Made by a program: the position numbers and the translations under genes
DNA from: Zygnema cylindricum
Taxonomy: Eukaryota; Streptophyta; Zygnematophyceae; Zygnematales; Zygnemataceae
NCBI GenBank assembly: GCA_037447655.1
Contig: JBBHKE010001483.1
Span: forward strand, 1-64,000
Length of the DNA stretch: 64,000 nucleotides
Direction of reading: 5' to 3'
Shown here: positions 12,301-22,226 of the stretch, piece after piece
How the letters are laid out: every line of letters begins with the position of its first letter
Numbering within the stretch: the first letter of the stretch is position 1
The notes under the pieces: generated by a model
Told to the model about the DNA's origin: nothing
Seen by the model: only the letters and a program-made list of their open reading frames with translations
Databases searched by the model: none

Positions 12301-15300
12301 CTTCCTTTTCCAACTTCTTTTTTCGTCTGAGGTTTTGCTACTTGTCTTTTCTGTGTTTCTTGAGGATTGCCACCCATCCCTTCTCCAACTGCCAACCTTG
12401 TTTGGCATTTTTGTCCTTCTTCTCCAACTTCTTTTCCTGTCCTCTGAGGTTCCTTGTTGCTAGGCTTAATCTTCTTCAAACGACTCCTCTCCTCACATCC
12501 AACTGGAGCTCCTTCATCCTCACTGGCTTTTTTTCTTGCTTTCCTACGTTGCGGCAAAGGCAGGAAAGAACCTGTTCCCAACAAACCCTTGCAGTTTCTT
12601 ACTACAGTGACAATCTCACTGCTCATTGCTATTAGAGTTGATAAATTACTAGCGATAACACTCTATTAGAACTACGCTTGTGGCTCGTTATGGGCCACTT
12701 AATTACACAACTTTAATAACACCAAGTTATGATTTTGCATCAAAAAGACACTCTCTAGAGTGATAAACTCTAATAGCTATGGATGGTGTACTCCCGCGCA
12801 GATCAACAGGCAAGCATCTTCAGCCAAATAAGTGACTCAAACACAAAGCACTGAGAAGCAACAACAAATCAAAGTCAAAAACTATGTCCACTATATGCTA
12901 TTTGACTCTTAACTACAAACGAAATGTTGCTCAAGTGCACACAGATCTTACCAACAGGATACCATTTTGAAAACAGCATCGCGTCTCAATACCTGTTCTA
13001 GAGTATCACTAGACAGAAGTTTCACGTTAAAGGTTCAAAGTATGAACACATTCTGTCAAGAGACAGGCAAGTCGCAATAAAAGATCACAAGAAAAGCACT
13101 AAAAGGACACCTGAACATAGCATGGCTCCACATTTAACTCTCGTGCCTTTAAATTAAAGCCCATTTTATTAAACAAGGATAAAGATAGGGCTTATACAGA
13201 GGCAAGGTCACAAAATTAAGAATTTGAAACGTAAAAACAAGACTGGTCTCTAATGTTAGTAAGACGACGAGCTACAGTAGAGTATGGCACGGCCATAACA
13301 GTCTTCTAAGATGCCGAATGCTTTCAAGATGCAACGGAAGAACAGGGCTTGAGGGCCTTGGAGGCTGCTGTATTATTTATACTAAAAAACGAGAAAAAAA
13401 CCAGGCAGCAAAACGATGAAGATGATTATTCATGAAGATGCATTATAATTTCATAATTCACCAAAGAAATTGTATGACAGATGCTTAACTGGTCAGCTTA
13501 CTGCAATGAGCAACAAAAGATGCTTCTCTTACCCTGTTTTAGATTTATCGTTGTAAAATCGTTTGTGTCCGTTATTGTTGAACTCAACACTTTGAGCTCC
13601 TCCGACTTTCGCTGAGAACACGATGTACTAGGCTGGTTAAAAAAACCTTCTTGTACGCTACTTGATCCCATCCGATATTCCCCATTTATCTCAAGCTCCA
13701 TTCCTGTCCCTATCTCCAAGTGTTTTGTCGCCTTCTTCCCGTACTGCTCAACATCTTTCAAGGCCCAAACATCTAAACCATCTGACTGCGGCTTATCTCT
13801 CCTCCTTCCTTTACGCTTAGTTTGTTTTCTCTTCCAATTACCCAGTTTCGGTTCCTGCACTTTCTCTCCCTCATTCTCTCCTACCAAGCACTCAACGTCG
13901 TTTTTTTTGCCAGTATGGGGCTTTGTAGGTCCAGCGGGCCTATTCTCTAGGGGTACCATTGGTTCTGAGGGTACCTGCAATAACCCTGGATCAGCAAGGA
14001 TGGCACACCATTAGTACTATGACTCCAAAACAATAGTTGTCAAACAATTGAGAGAGGGAGAGAGAGAGGTAGAGAGGTAGAAAGAGAGAGGTAGAATAGA
14101 GAGGCAGAGGGTTAAAGAGATAGAGGTAGGAAGAGAGAGAGAGTGGAGAGAGAAAGAGAGGGAGAGGCACAGAGGGACAGAGAGGTGTCAGGATGTACAC
14201 ACATGTGCAGATATCGTATTTAAATCAATTTTGAAGAACTGTATACTTCCTGATTATCCTGTTGTAATCACCGCTGAGAGTATCTGTAGCTCCTTATATT
14301 GTGTAACAAAATTCTCAAGGCAAATAATTCAAGGCAAGTTTCATTTTTTTTTAAGATTATCTCCCAAAAACTTACTATCCATGGTATTGCCTATGTTAAA
14401 TTTGGTTTAACTTTTACAGCAGGACATTTGACAAGTCACCTTAAATACTTCATGTTGTGAATATTGAAAGGAAGTGAATATGGAGTTGAAGAGCAGACAG
14501 ATTTGCTGGATATTATTGTCGTTTGAAACGGTCTCGATAATTATTTTCGTGAAACGTTAACTTTGTGGAAGGTGCAACTGGAATAGATGGTTTTAGCTAT
14601 AACCTTTAAAAGTGATTCAATCCCTTGTACTTAGAAGGCCAAACCTTCCTCCCAACTATTTTACAGTATACGAAACAACTAAAGTACAGAGTCAAAGTCA
14701 AAGTCACATGCACACCACCTGCCTTCACTGTCAAGAGTTAGAAGGGGACTGACAGATACTACTTAAAGCCAGATAGTACCAAAAGACAGATAGTACAAAG
14801 ACAGATAGTACTAAAAGAGAGATGGAAAATACTAAAGGACAAATGGATGGTACCAATAGACATATAACAAATTATCTCTTCTCTTTACATCTGTCGGACG
14901 AAAACTATAGATATCTGATGCAAACACGGTTCAAAACCGATAATCCAAAAAAATATGACAAATACAAGCCAAAACTGCTGTGGAACAAGACATAATTTTG
15001 AAAGAATTAGTAACTGCTTCTCAACATCTCTTTCTTGCCGCACTCACCAGATTCTTTTTCTGGAGTTGACTCCAAATTTGTCGATTTTGCTGTAAATAAG
15101 TCCAAACCGTGCCTTTCCCTCTCGTTTTCCCCCGTCGAAATACATAACGGATAAATTGCTCCTAACTCTCTTTCTTGTTGATTTTTTACAAAAACAAACT
15201 CCTTTTTTGAAGATCCATCCATAGTTAAGCTTCTTATGACGTTTTCCTGCAATGAGCCAATTTTGCCCTTCCAATAAATTGTCTCTTCGTAAAAATTACA

Positions 15301-15808
15301 ACAAAAAATTATTTACTTTGCATATTGCTTTGTCGTTTTCGAAAAAAAAATTACCTTAGGCTTTGCTCAATGGTGCGCGGAAAATATTTTAGCCATTCTT
15401 TCACATTAAAACAGACACAAACAGGTGTAAAATATGAAGTATTCAAGATTCCATCTGATTCAACACGGTAATATGTCATATAATTTAAGGCATACAACAA
15501 AAAAGCACTTCCGGCTTTGCTATAATTTATTATTTACCTCATAATATTTTTTCTGCATATACTATATTATCTTGCCAGTCAAGTAAAATACCTTGTGAGT
15601 GAAAACCTTATAAAATTACAGTAAAATTATATCTGCTTTTGCGTTTCATATTCAATACCTCATAAAATTTATTCTGCTCCGCTTCATTCATTAAATTCTC
15701 CTCAATATTTGCATTCGAGATTACTGGAGGCACGCGACCAAGAAATGCATACATAGCCCCCTTACTGCTCTTCACAGGACTCTTCTTTACCAGTCCCAGG
15801 GAATCCAT
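360..15808 (-). CDS. ATAD5: ATAD5/ELG1-like AAA+ PCNA unloader with an internal PHD finger (18 exons resolved, 3' end outside window)
   Basis: This is the large subunit of an RFC-like complex. In yeast (Elg1) and animals (ATAD5) the family unloads PCNA from chromatin after replication. The spliced frame runs at least 2432 residues from the ATG at 15808. Visible motifs are the HPFF segment before the motor, WTDKYQP then EVCGN (exons 10-11), Walker A GPVGCGKT (983-990, split by an intron), NASD (about 1008-1011), the Walker B region LVLFEEVEV followed by EEDKGF (about 1130-1145), KRPIILTTN, and the lid motif DLRRHLLTLQFW at the start of exon 17. A C-terminal W-x-x-(L/M)-R region with SDADLL is also present, and exon 18 matches the family's HGFCFY-like tail. 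Basic stretches before the motor suggest nuclear import. A PHD finger lies at 1612-1656 (see its entry). The protein is about twice the usual plant length. A shorter model stopping at 1196 is possible if exon 17 is not spliced, but exon 18 fits the family better. Confidence 0.88.
1885..2295 (-). repeat. About six degenerate 27-aa acidic coding repeats
   Basis: Within exon 17 the protein repeats a unit of the form EEVVExRExDxxKEHSESSE about every 81 bp. The repeat is visible in both DNA and protein. The units are highly charged and probably disordered or coiled. They lie between the PHD finger and the conserved C-terminal region, and expansion of this tract helps explain the unusual protein length. 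Confidence 0.85.
3224..3358 (-). other. PHD zinc finger (C4HC3) inside the ATAD5-like protein
   Basis: Residues about 1612-1656 of the spliced protein carry the full C4HC3 ligand set: C-x2-C, then C-x2-C (CDIC), H-x2-C (HMEC) and C-x2-C (CKLC), with the conserved Trp two residues before the last Cys pair (WFC). The order and spacing match PHD fingers that read histone H3 tails. It sits in the same 3339-bp exon as the AAA+ lid, so it is not the product of a doubtful splice. Basic sequence (SKKLRRKVKTKRKVER) precedes it directly. Known ATAD5/Elg1 proteins, as far as I know, lack this domain. Confidence 0.93.
4460..7785 (-). other. AAA+ motor core spread over seven exons
   Basis: The ATPase core is split across exons 11-17. 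Intron 11 cuts Walker A between GPVG and CGKT. Exon 13 opens with the NASD sensor-like motif and exon 15 carries Walker B. Exon 16 supplies a segment of the form NPMLPPVLL, matching the family's NPxLP stretch, and exon 17 starts with the lid helix ending LTLQFW. Exon 14 contains a poorly conserved Gly/Lys/Asn/Thr-rich loop between NASD and Walker B, as in other ATAD5 proteins. Confidence 0.88.
5511..5625. repeat. Small MITE-like relic in ATAD5 intron 14
   Basis: A short stretch ending in CACTAATT-type arms contains CCTATAACGAGCCATAA, which matches the reverse complement of sequence near 12690 in intron 3. It is one member of a small dispersed family. Confidence 0.5.
10690..10850. repeat. ATTGAACATACTCGTG tandem repeat in ATAD5 intron 6
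   Basis: Five or six degenerate units of about 25-30 bp built on ATTGAACATACTCGTGTTATTAA occur immediately before the donor-side exon. The sequence is intronic. Confidence 0.7.
10887..12571 (-). other. Three tandemly related exons (exons 4, 5, 6)
   Basis: Exons 4, 5 and 6 all begin in the same phase and encode related opening motifs: GSFLPLPQRRKARKK, DFFRPLSRGKKQKK and DFFLPVSQRLKRQK. Exons 5 and 6 also share the acceptor sequence CTTGCAG followed by a T run. Exons 4 (465 bp) and 5 (318 bp) are symmetric (phase 1 in and out), so either can be gained or lost without a frameshift. The motif resembles an aromatic docking peptide followed by a basic patch. Confidence 0.78.
12215..12440 (-). repeat. 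Two-copy 38-aa (114-bp) repeat inside exon 4
   Basis: Two copies of a segment of the form KCQTRLxVGEGMxGN...ETQxxQVA lie 114 bp apart in exon 4. The DNA copies are also clearly alike, so the duplication is fairly recent. The frame is kept. Confidence 0.85.
12627..12787. mobile_element. MITE-like element in ATAD5 intron 3
   Basis: The ends are inverted repeats: CATTGCTATTAGAGTTGATAA on the left against TGATAAACTCTAATAGCTATGG on the right, about 160 bp apart. Its middle is related to the relic at 5511-5625. It lies just upstream of exon 4 within the intron. Confidence 0.6.
14040..14175. repeat. GAGAG-rich purine tract in ATAD5 intron 2
   Basis: An AG-rich simple repeat just upstream of the exon 3 acceptor. 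On the transcribed strand it forms a long C/T tract next to the 3' splice site. Confidence 0.85.
14755..14870. repeat. ACAGATAGTACTAAAAG tandem repeat in ATAD5 intron 2
   Basis: About five to six imperfect units of 16-18 bp. Nothing else is visible in the surrounding intron sequence. Confidence 0.7.
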
Positions 15809-16167
15809 GTCGTGCTATATGTCGGACTATCGTAAAGATAATCGGTCTTTAGCTAGTTATTCTAGCACACAAGTGGATCGCAGGAGAGAAGACAGACATA
15901 AAGGCAGGTAACAAGAGTAATGAGAATAAATGGTGGATCGTGACAAGCTAAAAAGTTTTGACTGTTTTCAAATTTTGGCGCGAGAACAGAGCTGCACATA
16001 TTCAAAATAATGAACGCGCAAGTAACGATTCACATAGGCACACTTTGAAAAGTACACCGTAAAATCAGCGCTAAATTCCAAAATAACGTTTCAAAATATC
16101 GGTTACATGGGGACACGCCCTGAGTCTCAGTATCTGCATAAATCCGTATCGATGATATACCAGAATA
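15809..16167 (-). promoter_or_regulatory. Upstream region of the ATAD5-like gene
   Basis: These 359 bp between the start codon and the nearest transposon should hold the 5' UTR and proximal promoter. TTTGGCGCGA near 15974 resembles an E2F site (TTTSGCGC), which is common upstream of plant replication genes. I see no clear TATA box. Confidence 0.35.
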
Positions 16168-16952
16168 CATAGAAGTCATATTCGTACGGATTTGTAATTT
16201 TTTACGAAAACTACGTAGTATTCGTTTGTTTCGTAGCTTTCGTAAATTTCGTACGTCTCACACTGTACGATAAATTGTACGGACAATAAAAAAAAATAGT
16301 TGCTTCATTTGTGCGCGCGTATTTTTTGTGTCCTCCAGTCCGTCTTCAGAAGGAAGCCACCGTTGGAGACGCCGTAGATTCCGCCGCTCGTCGCTTGTTC
16401 GTTGCACTTTTCAGTTTTGCATTTTCGCTTCATTTGCGCGCGCGTATTTTTATGTGAGCGGCGAGCAGCGGAATTTATGGCGTCTCGCACGCGTATTTTT
16501 ATCTGAGCGGCGAGCAGCGAGCAGCGGAATTTATGGCGTCTCGCACGCGTATTTTTATCTCAACGGCGAGCCGCGGAATTTATGGCGTCTCGCACGCGTA
16601 TTTTTATCTCAGCGGCAAGCCGCGGAATTTATGGCATCTCCAACGGCGGCTTCCTTGAGCCGTTTTGCGTCATTTGCGCGCGCGTATTTTCATCTATCCT
16701 CCACTCCGTCCTTAGAAGGAAGCCACCGTTGGAGACGCTGTAAATTCCAGCGCTCGCCACTACTGTAATTCGTTGCACTTTTCAGTTTTTTAGGGTATTG
16801 AATATTGAAAAAAAATGAAATTTGAAACTTGAAAGTCCATAAAAAGTACGCATTTTATCTACGAATTTTAAAAGTTTGAAATTGTTTTATGCGCAATCTA
16901 CGTAGTATTCATTAGTTAACTCCGTGCATTTTATGCGCATATGACATCTATG
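16168..16952. mobile_element. Non-autonomous DNA transposon (CATAGATG family, copy A), 8-bp target duplication
   Basis: A 785-bp element has inverted ends (CATAGAAGTCATATTCG against CATAGATGTCATATGCG) and is flanked on both sides by the perfect 8-bp duplication CCAGAATA (16160-16167 and 16953-16960). Eight-base duplications are typical of the hAT superfamily. A second copy lies at 57647-58702. No transposase is encoded; the 146-codon open frame inside is built from tandem repeats. Confidence 0.82.
16441..16643. repeat. 49-bp tandem repeat, four units, inside copy A
   Basis: Units begin with CGCGTATTTTTAT at 16441, 16490, 16546 and 16595. The second unit is 56 bp because of an internal GAGCAGC duplication. 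The array accounts for most of the extra length of copy A relative to copy B at 57.6 kb. Confidence 0.92.
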
Positions 16953-17061
16953 CCAGAATACCTCCGTATCAGTAGCATATCCGAACACGTTAGTCTAGCG
17001 TACATAGTTTTGTTTGTATACCACAATCCTGAGTTCTCATGGTGCGTACAACAGTACTCTC

Positions 17062-19068
17062 CACCGTAAATCGTAATTAGCGTTAATGTTTTTTCGCCAC
17101 TTAAACATCTTTTCTCCGTACACACTTGCCGGGTTATGGATCTGGCGGTTGCGATTGAAAGGTAAGATTCTCAGCTTACGAATGGCGGTCTTAAACTCAA
17201 AATTGTAGTGTTGTGTATCGGTAAAAAATTTATCGCGATAACACCGATATTGATAGTTATCAGTTATCGAATAGTCAGAGGTCCCGATATATCGGTATGA
17301 GACCAACAAATTCCATATCGGCGATAACTTAACGAAAATATAGTATGTATATAGTAGTACTTTATAACATTCTGTATTGTATTATTGACTTTATATAGCG
17401 TGGCATGCCACGTATAAGAATCTGTTACGTCTCTGTTTAACTGCGACATATTACGAGCAGCGAAGCACAATAACGTTGGCCGATTAGCTTAACATAAATT
17501 TTACAGCGACTTACTGAATTGGACCGACAAACTGGTGAACATGGAACGATAAAATGACGGCGAACACAAAGAACAACGGACGCAAAATAACATTCTGCGC
17601 GCCGCCGGAATCGAACGGACGACTTGGAATGAGAAAATACGAGCGGACGGCCAGCGTGAGCGCGGGCATCCCGGAATGGCTCTTTTGGCTACTGTTGGGT
17701 AACAGGTAAATTCATATCGCGATAATCTCGATATTCGATATATCGAATATCGATCAAGCAGAATCCTCGATATATCGTACCGAGACCAACATAATATATC
17801 GCGATATATAGTATTTTTTAAAATTTAATAATTTATATTTCTATATAATACGTAATTTTAGCGAAAAAAACAAATTGCCTGATACGCCACGTACGACGTG
17901 ATTTTCTTCCGTGACTTAAAGGTAGACGCCGCAAAATGTAACCGAAAAAAAAGTACTAATTTTGTAATTCATACAATTACTTATTTCGGGTATGGTTACA
18001 TCAAGAGGTCTTTGTAATAGTACGGACAGCAAAATTTATGTATTACAGAGGCCTCATTACATCGCGTATCGTCTGTAAACAAGTTTTTACATATGTGTTA
18101 TTATTTGAGTGGTTCTTTGTAAGTTAAAGATCAAATTTTTAAAATAGTCCGTACTTGCGTATTACGTACGTGTATTTTGCAAGTGTACTTCGCGTCAATG
18201 TACCTCAAAGATCTCCTTCACTCTGCTGACTTTCAAGAAAAAACCGTATTTCTTTTCGGCAAAGATTTTACGTTCACCTTGTCCGAAGGCACGTGACTTT
18301 GGAGACCTGTAATATATATATATATTTTTTTTAATGCCTCGATATATTGGCGATACGATATATCGCGATATTTTGATTTTCGATATATTGAAGCAATATA
18401 TCGATTATCGGGTACTTGAAATTCGATAGGGATGTGAAAGGTACATCGTTTTTACTGGATCCGTATCAAAACCGTACAGATCTCATGGCGGCTACTGTAC
18501 TTTCTGTGTTTGTACACGTCCGGGGAATAAGACGTACAGTTGAGTGTACATGCCGTGCAATTGTCTGTACGGTCCGTACAGTTATCGCCGATAGTTATCG
18601 TTATCGGCATTATCGCCGATAAGTACCCGATATTATCGGCTACTTATCGGCGATAAGACCGATGTCGATATATCGTACCAATATATCGATTATCGGATAC
18701 CCGAAAAAAGGCCCATATCGGTTATCGGCAAATCCTTACCGATACACAACACTAGTGAGTAGGGCGCGTTCGGGGAATAACACGTACGTCGTACATTTAT
18801 CTGTACGGTCCGTAAAGATATTGCCGATTGTTATTGATATCGGTGTTATCGCCGATAACAACCGATAAATATCGACTATTTATCGGCGATAACACCGATA
18901 ACGATATATCATACCAATATATCGATTATCGGGTACCCGAAAAAAGGCCCCTATCGGTTATCGGCAAATCCTTACCGATACACAACACTACAAAATTGGA
19001 CAAATGTGTACGGAGAAAAGATGTTTTCCGTGGCGAATAAATTATTAACGCTTACTACGATTCACGGT
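17062..19068. mobile_element. Outer MITE (CACCG...CGGTG family) split by a later insertion
   Basis: Left end CACCGTAAATCGTAATTAG and right end CTACGATTCACGGT are inverted. The inner sequence AAACATCTTTTCTCCGTACAC (left) also pairs with GTGTACGGAGAAAAGATGTTT (right), so the arms extend well past the ends. The interval is long because the hAT-like element at 17206-18990 sits inside it. Confidence 0.65.
17206..18990. mobile_element. hAT-like non-autonomous element, TATCG-rich, 8-bp target duplication
   Basis: The ends are inverted (TAGTGTTGTGTATCGGTAA; right end CCGATACACAACACTA) and flanked by the perfect 8-bp duplication CAAAATTG (17198-17205 and 18991-18998). The interior is packed with TATCG/CGATA motifs. 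It also holds a CACAACACTA end at about 18750 and a 215-bp segment (17478-17695) shared with 20.7-20.95 kb, so it may itself contain a nested relative. No open frame resembles a transposase. Confidence 0.85.
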
Positions 19069-20040
19069 TTGTACGTCATCGCATCTTTACATCACTAGGG
19101 ATATTCACATCAGCGCAATCGATAATGTGCATATAATGTTGTATATTTTATAATATTCCCTTTCCGGTCTACGTCCTCGAACCTTCGGCCATAGCTTCCT
19201 TAATTCGTTTTTCGGCCATCTCTCATCCTACTTGTCATCTAACTTTCTAAGTATTATCAAATTCATGTCTTCTCATAATAATTGGTTGTCTTTAGTTCTT
19301 TCTTTGCGTTCCAAGCGTTACATTCACCGGTATTATTTATTTCAGTTTTCGGCCATATTTCGTGTGTTAATTTCTTCTTTTCGACCTTTTTTTACTTTTT
19401 ATTTGCTTCCACCCGCATTCGGTTTTTCAGTTTCGTTTTTGCCCTTTTTTTCTTTTTCTTTTGTTCCCTTGTGCCCAGATGTTTTCCCATCTTGCTTTTT
19501 TAATAAAGTCTTACATACAAAAATAGTAACCCAAGGGCACCAATTTGCAAGTCCTTGCTATTCACTGTTTAATTTTTGACAAACAATTATAGACCTGACT
19601 TTCAATTAGAAGTGACAGTACTGTAGCGACAGTACTCAAGGGCCAACAATAGGTGCTCACGATACTGTTGTTTTCTTTCACGATGTTTTTTTCTTTTGTG
19701 TGCTTCCACCCACCTTCTTTTCATTTTCGTTTTTACCTTTCGTTTTTGTTCCCATGTGCTTTCTTAATAAATTCGCTATTATTTGTCATAATCTAGAAAG
19801 TAAAAAAAACAATCGGATAATTTATCAAATAACAGTAAAACAACAACATAGAGCTCAAGGAATGGCTTTAATCAAACGAATCAAAGTCAAATACTCAATT
19901 CTTCCGCATCTATGCTTGCTATAGCATTTGATGTACTGTTGCAAAACAATATATTTTTGTAATATGTTCGTACCACCCAGATAAACTACTTTACCAAAGC
20001 TTTGGTCAACAGTTACACTTATCACTAGTAATGTTTCCAA
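19069..20040. other. Unrecognised non-coding stretch
   Basis: T-rich sequence with two similar blocks (19420-19520 and 19690-19770) built on TTTCGTTTTTGCC...CCCATGTGC...AATAAA. The open frames are low complexity. I see no gene. Confidence 0.5.
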
Positions 20041-20044
20041 ATAT

Positions 20045-20190
20045 CTACACACACACACACACCACACACACACACACACATAAATAAAAAATATATAATA
20101 TATGTATATATATATATGTATATACATGTATATGTATACATGTATATATATGTATATGTATATGTATATATATACATGTGTATGTATATA
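20045..20190. repeat. (AC)n and (TATG)n/(TATA)n microsatellites
   Basis: A CA run (20048-20080) is followed by alternating TATA/TATG/TACA repeats. Open frames across it are artefacts of the repeat. Confidence 0.95.
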
Positions 20191-20198
20191 GCTCTATT

Positions 20199-20524
20199 AT
20201 GAGAGCACATGTTGGATTTTAACTTAGCCGCAAAATTGAAATTTAATCGTGAATCGTATATTGAACTTAGACGCAGATTTAAAAACGACGCGAACTGAAA
20301 CCTCTCAAAACTAATGTACTATAATTTTTGTACTGATAAATAAAATTGCACAAAACTAATTAGACTTTGTACACTATATTAAAACGGATCAGCGTAAAAA
20401 TATCAATGAAACTAAATGAAAATAATGCGCGTCGCCACGCGCGACCAAAGCAGGCCACACTATTTAGGATTCGTGATTAAATTTCAATTTTGCGGCTAAT
20501 TTAAAATCTAACATGTGATCTCAT
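20199..20524. mobile_element. Foldback MITE with long inverted arms
   Basis: The left arm from 20199 (ATGAGAGCACATGTTGG...) and the right arm ending at 20524 (...CTAACATGTGATCTCAT) are inverted over about 65-70 bp, including the shared GCCGCAAAATTGAAATTTAAT core. About 200 bp lie between them. No clear target duplication is visible. Confidence 0.75.
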
Positions 20525-20704
20525 CGTGGAGCTCACGTAACGACAGAAAGTGAATGTGCGCAACACTTTTATTTACATTAAGTTGCCGCAGTTTTGATAC
20601 CGCAAAACTTAGCCGGCCGTGTAAAATATTGATTTTATTATGACAGTCCACGTTCGCAAACGCGGCAAAATGTACGGAATTTGACGAAAAAATACGTTGC
20701 ACTT

Positions 20705-21379
20705 TGTAGTACTTTTTGGGCGGTTAACTGAACATAAATTTTACGGGAACGTACGGAATTGTACCGATAAACTGATTATCATGGAACGGTAAAAAGACGG
20801 AGGACAGAAAGTACAACGGATGCAAAATAGCATTATGCGCGCCGCCGGAGTCGAACGGACGCCTTTCAATGAGAAATACGAGCGGACGGTCAGCGTGAGC
20901 TCCGGCATCTCGGAATGGCTTTTTTGGCGGCTTTTGCCAAAAAAGTCCACGGATTGACACGTGGAAGATTTCCAGTGGATCCCAAAAAAGAAAGGGACAA
21001 AGCCACGGCGTCGGATGTGAAAGGTACATCGTTTTAACTGGAGCCGTACTAAAGCCGTACATATCTAATGTTGGCTACTGTACTTTCGGCTTGTACAAAT
21101 GATCTGATTGGTAGGTACCTCAGGGGTTGTGAGTAGGGCGCATCGGGGGAATAAGACGTACAGATGAGTGTACAGGCCGTACATTTATCTGTACGGTCCG
21201 TACATATATCGCCGATAGTTATCGTTATCGGCATTATTGCCGATAAGTAGCCGATATTATCGGCTATATATCGGCGATAAGACCGATAGCGATATATCGT
21301 ACCAATATATCGATTATCGGGTCCCCGAAAAAAGGCCCATATCGGTTATCGGCAAATCCTTACCGATACACAACACTAA
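20705..21379. mobile_element. 5'-truncated copy of the TATCG-rich hAT-like element
   Basis: The region 20705-20945 matches 17478-17695, and 21015-21379 matches 18426-18756, ending in the same CCGATACACAACACTA terminus. No matching left terminus was found, so it is truncated or rearranged. An (AT)n run follows directly. Confidence 0.75.
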
Positions 21380-22226
21380 TATATATATATATATGTATGC
21401 CCGACCTGGGCTACTCATATTCCAAGCTCTCCACAAAAACAATAACTCAGACAACTTCGAGAACCAAAATCGGGAACCACTGAATAGGCGATTTCCAAAA
21501 ACAACCACAATTTCTTGACATACATAATTGAAAAAGATGCACATATTAAAACACAGGCGTATTTGGATTCCCAAGTGAGAAATGCTTTGCCTTTCATACA
21601 ATCAAACCATAGTCAATATGTGCAAAAAGATTGGAAACACTATATGTGGTTTCCCAGTACTCTACGAATGTAACACCATATGGTACGAGAATTGTAAAGG
21701 GCAACAGCAAATAATGTTCCCAATTGTTTTCACACATTTAAACAATGAACCAAACAAATGACCAGTCTCAACCACATATCAGAGCAATTATCATTTTGAG
21801 CCCCTTACAATGACAAAAATGTTGTTCATAAGCGCCCAAAAGACTGATTAGAGAGAGGTACCCAAAATTTTTATGACATCATTGACCCATAGTGAGCCCG
21901 TTAACACTCCATTAGAGCCCAACCATGGCCATAATTCATTCTCAAACTTAGCTCTGATGATCCTTGACTTCTACAAACTCTTTTTTTTAGAATAGGCAAC
22001 TACAGTATATTCATTGACTGTATCGAAAAAAATAGGCAATATAACAGATATCGTTCCAAAATACAAAGCAAAAATGGGCCGCAAGGGGCTTTATTGACAT
22101 GCATGGCTCCACGGCAAAAAAGGGAAACACTCCTAAAAAGCATCCCTTCCCTTCACTTCCCTTCCTCTCTCCAACCATACAAGCTCCATACGAGGGCTTT
22201 GCTAAAACAAAACATCTCTATTCATG
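21380..22226. other. Spacer downstream of the prohibitin gene
   Basis: After a short AT repeat I see no gene or clear repeat here. The part adjacent to 22226 should contain the prohibitin 3' UTR. Confidence 0.5.

Larger units (their letters stand above)
360..15808 (-). other. ATAD5: Exon map of the ATAD5-like gene
   Basis: Exons (5' to 3', minus strand): 15808-15659, 15246-15048, 13985-13533, 12571-12107, 11688-11371, 11248-10887, 10621-10391, 10031-9768, 9065-8959, 8660-8495, 8025-7783, 7229-7170, 6638-6556, 6323-6061, 5356-5219, 4924-4833, 4597-1259, 724-360. All introns are GT-AG except intron 15 (5218-4925), which needs a GC donor of the form GCAAGT. Phases agree at every junction and no stop appears in the joined frame. 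The last exon ends AG before GTAAGC; reading through gives AGG TAA, so the stop there could be real, but the family usually continues further. The exons were placed by eye from motif continuity, phase and splice consensus; transcript data would settle them. Confidence 0.82.

Noticed and set aside
16441-16643. Regular repeats considered as a possible CRISPR array
   Set aside because: The units are contiguous tandem copies without unique spacers, in a plant nuclear context inside a transposon.
16328-16768. 146-codon plus-strand frame
   Set aside because: It is made of the 49-bp tandem repeats of a transposon (RNLWRLARVFL repeats) and has no gene-like context.
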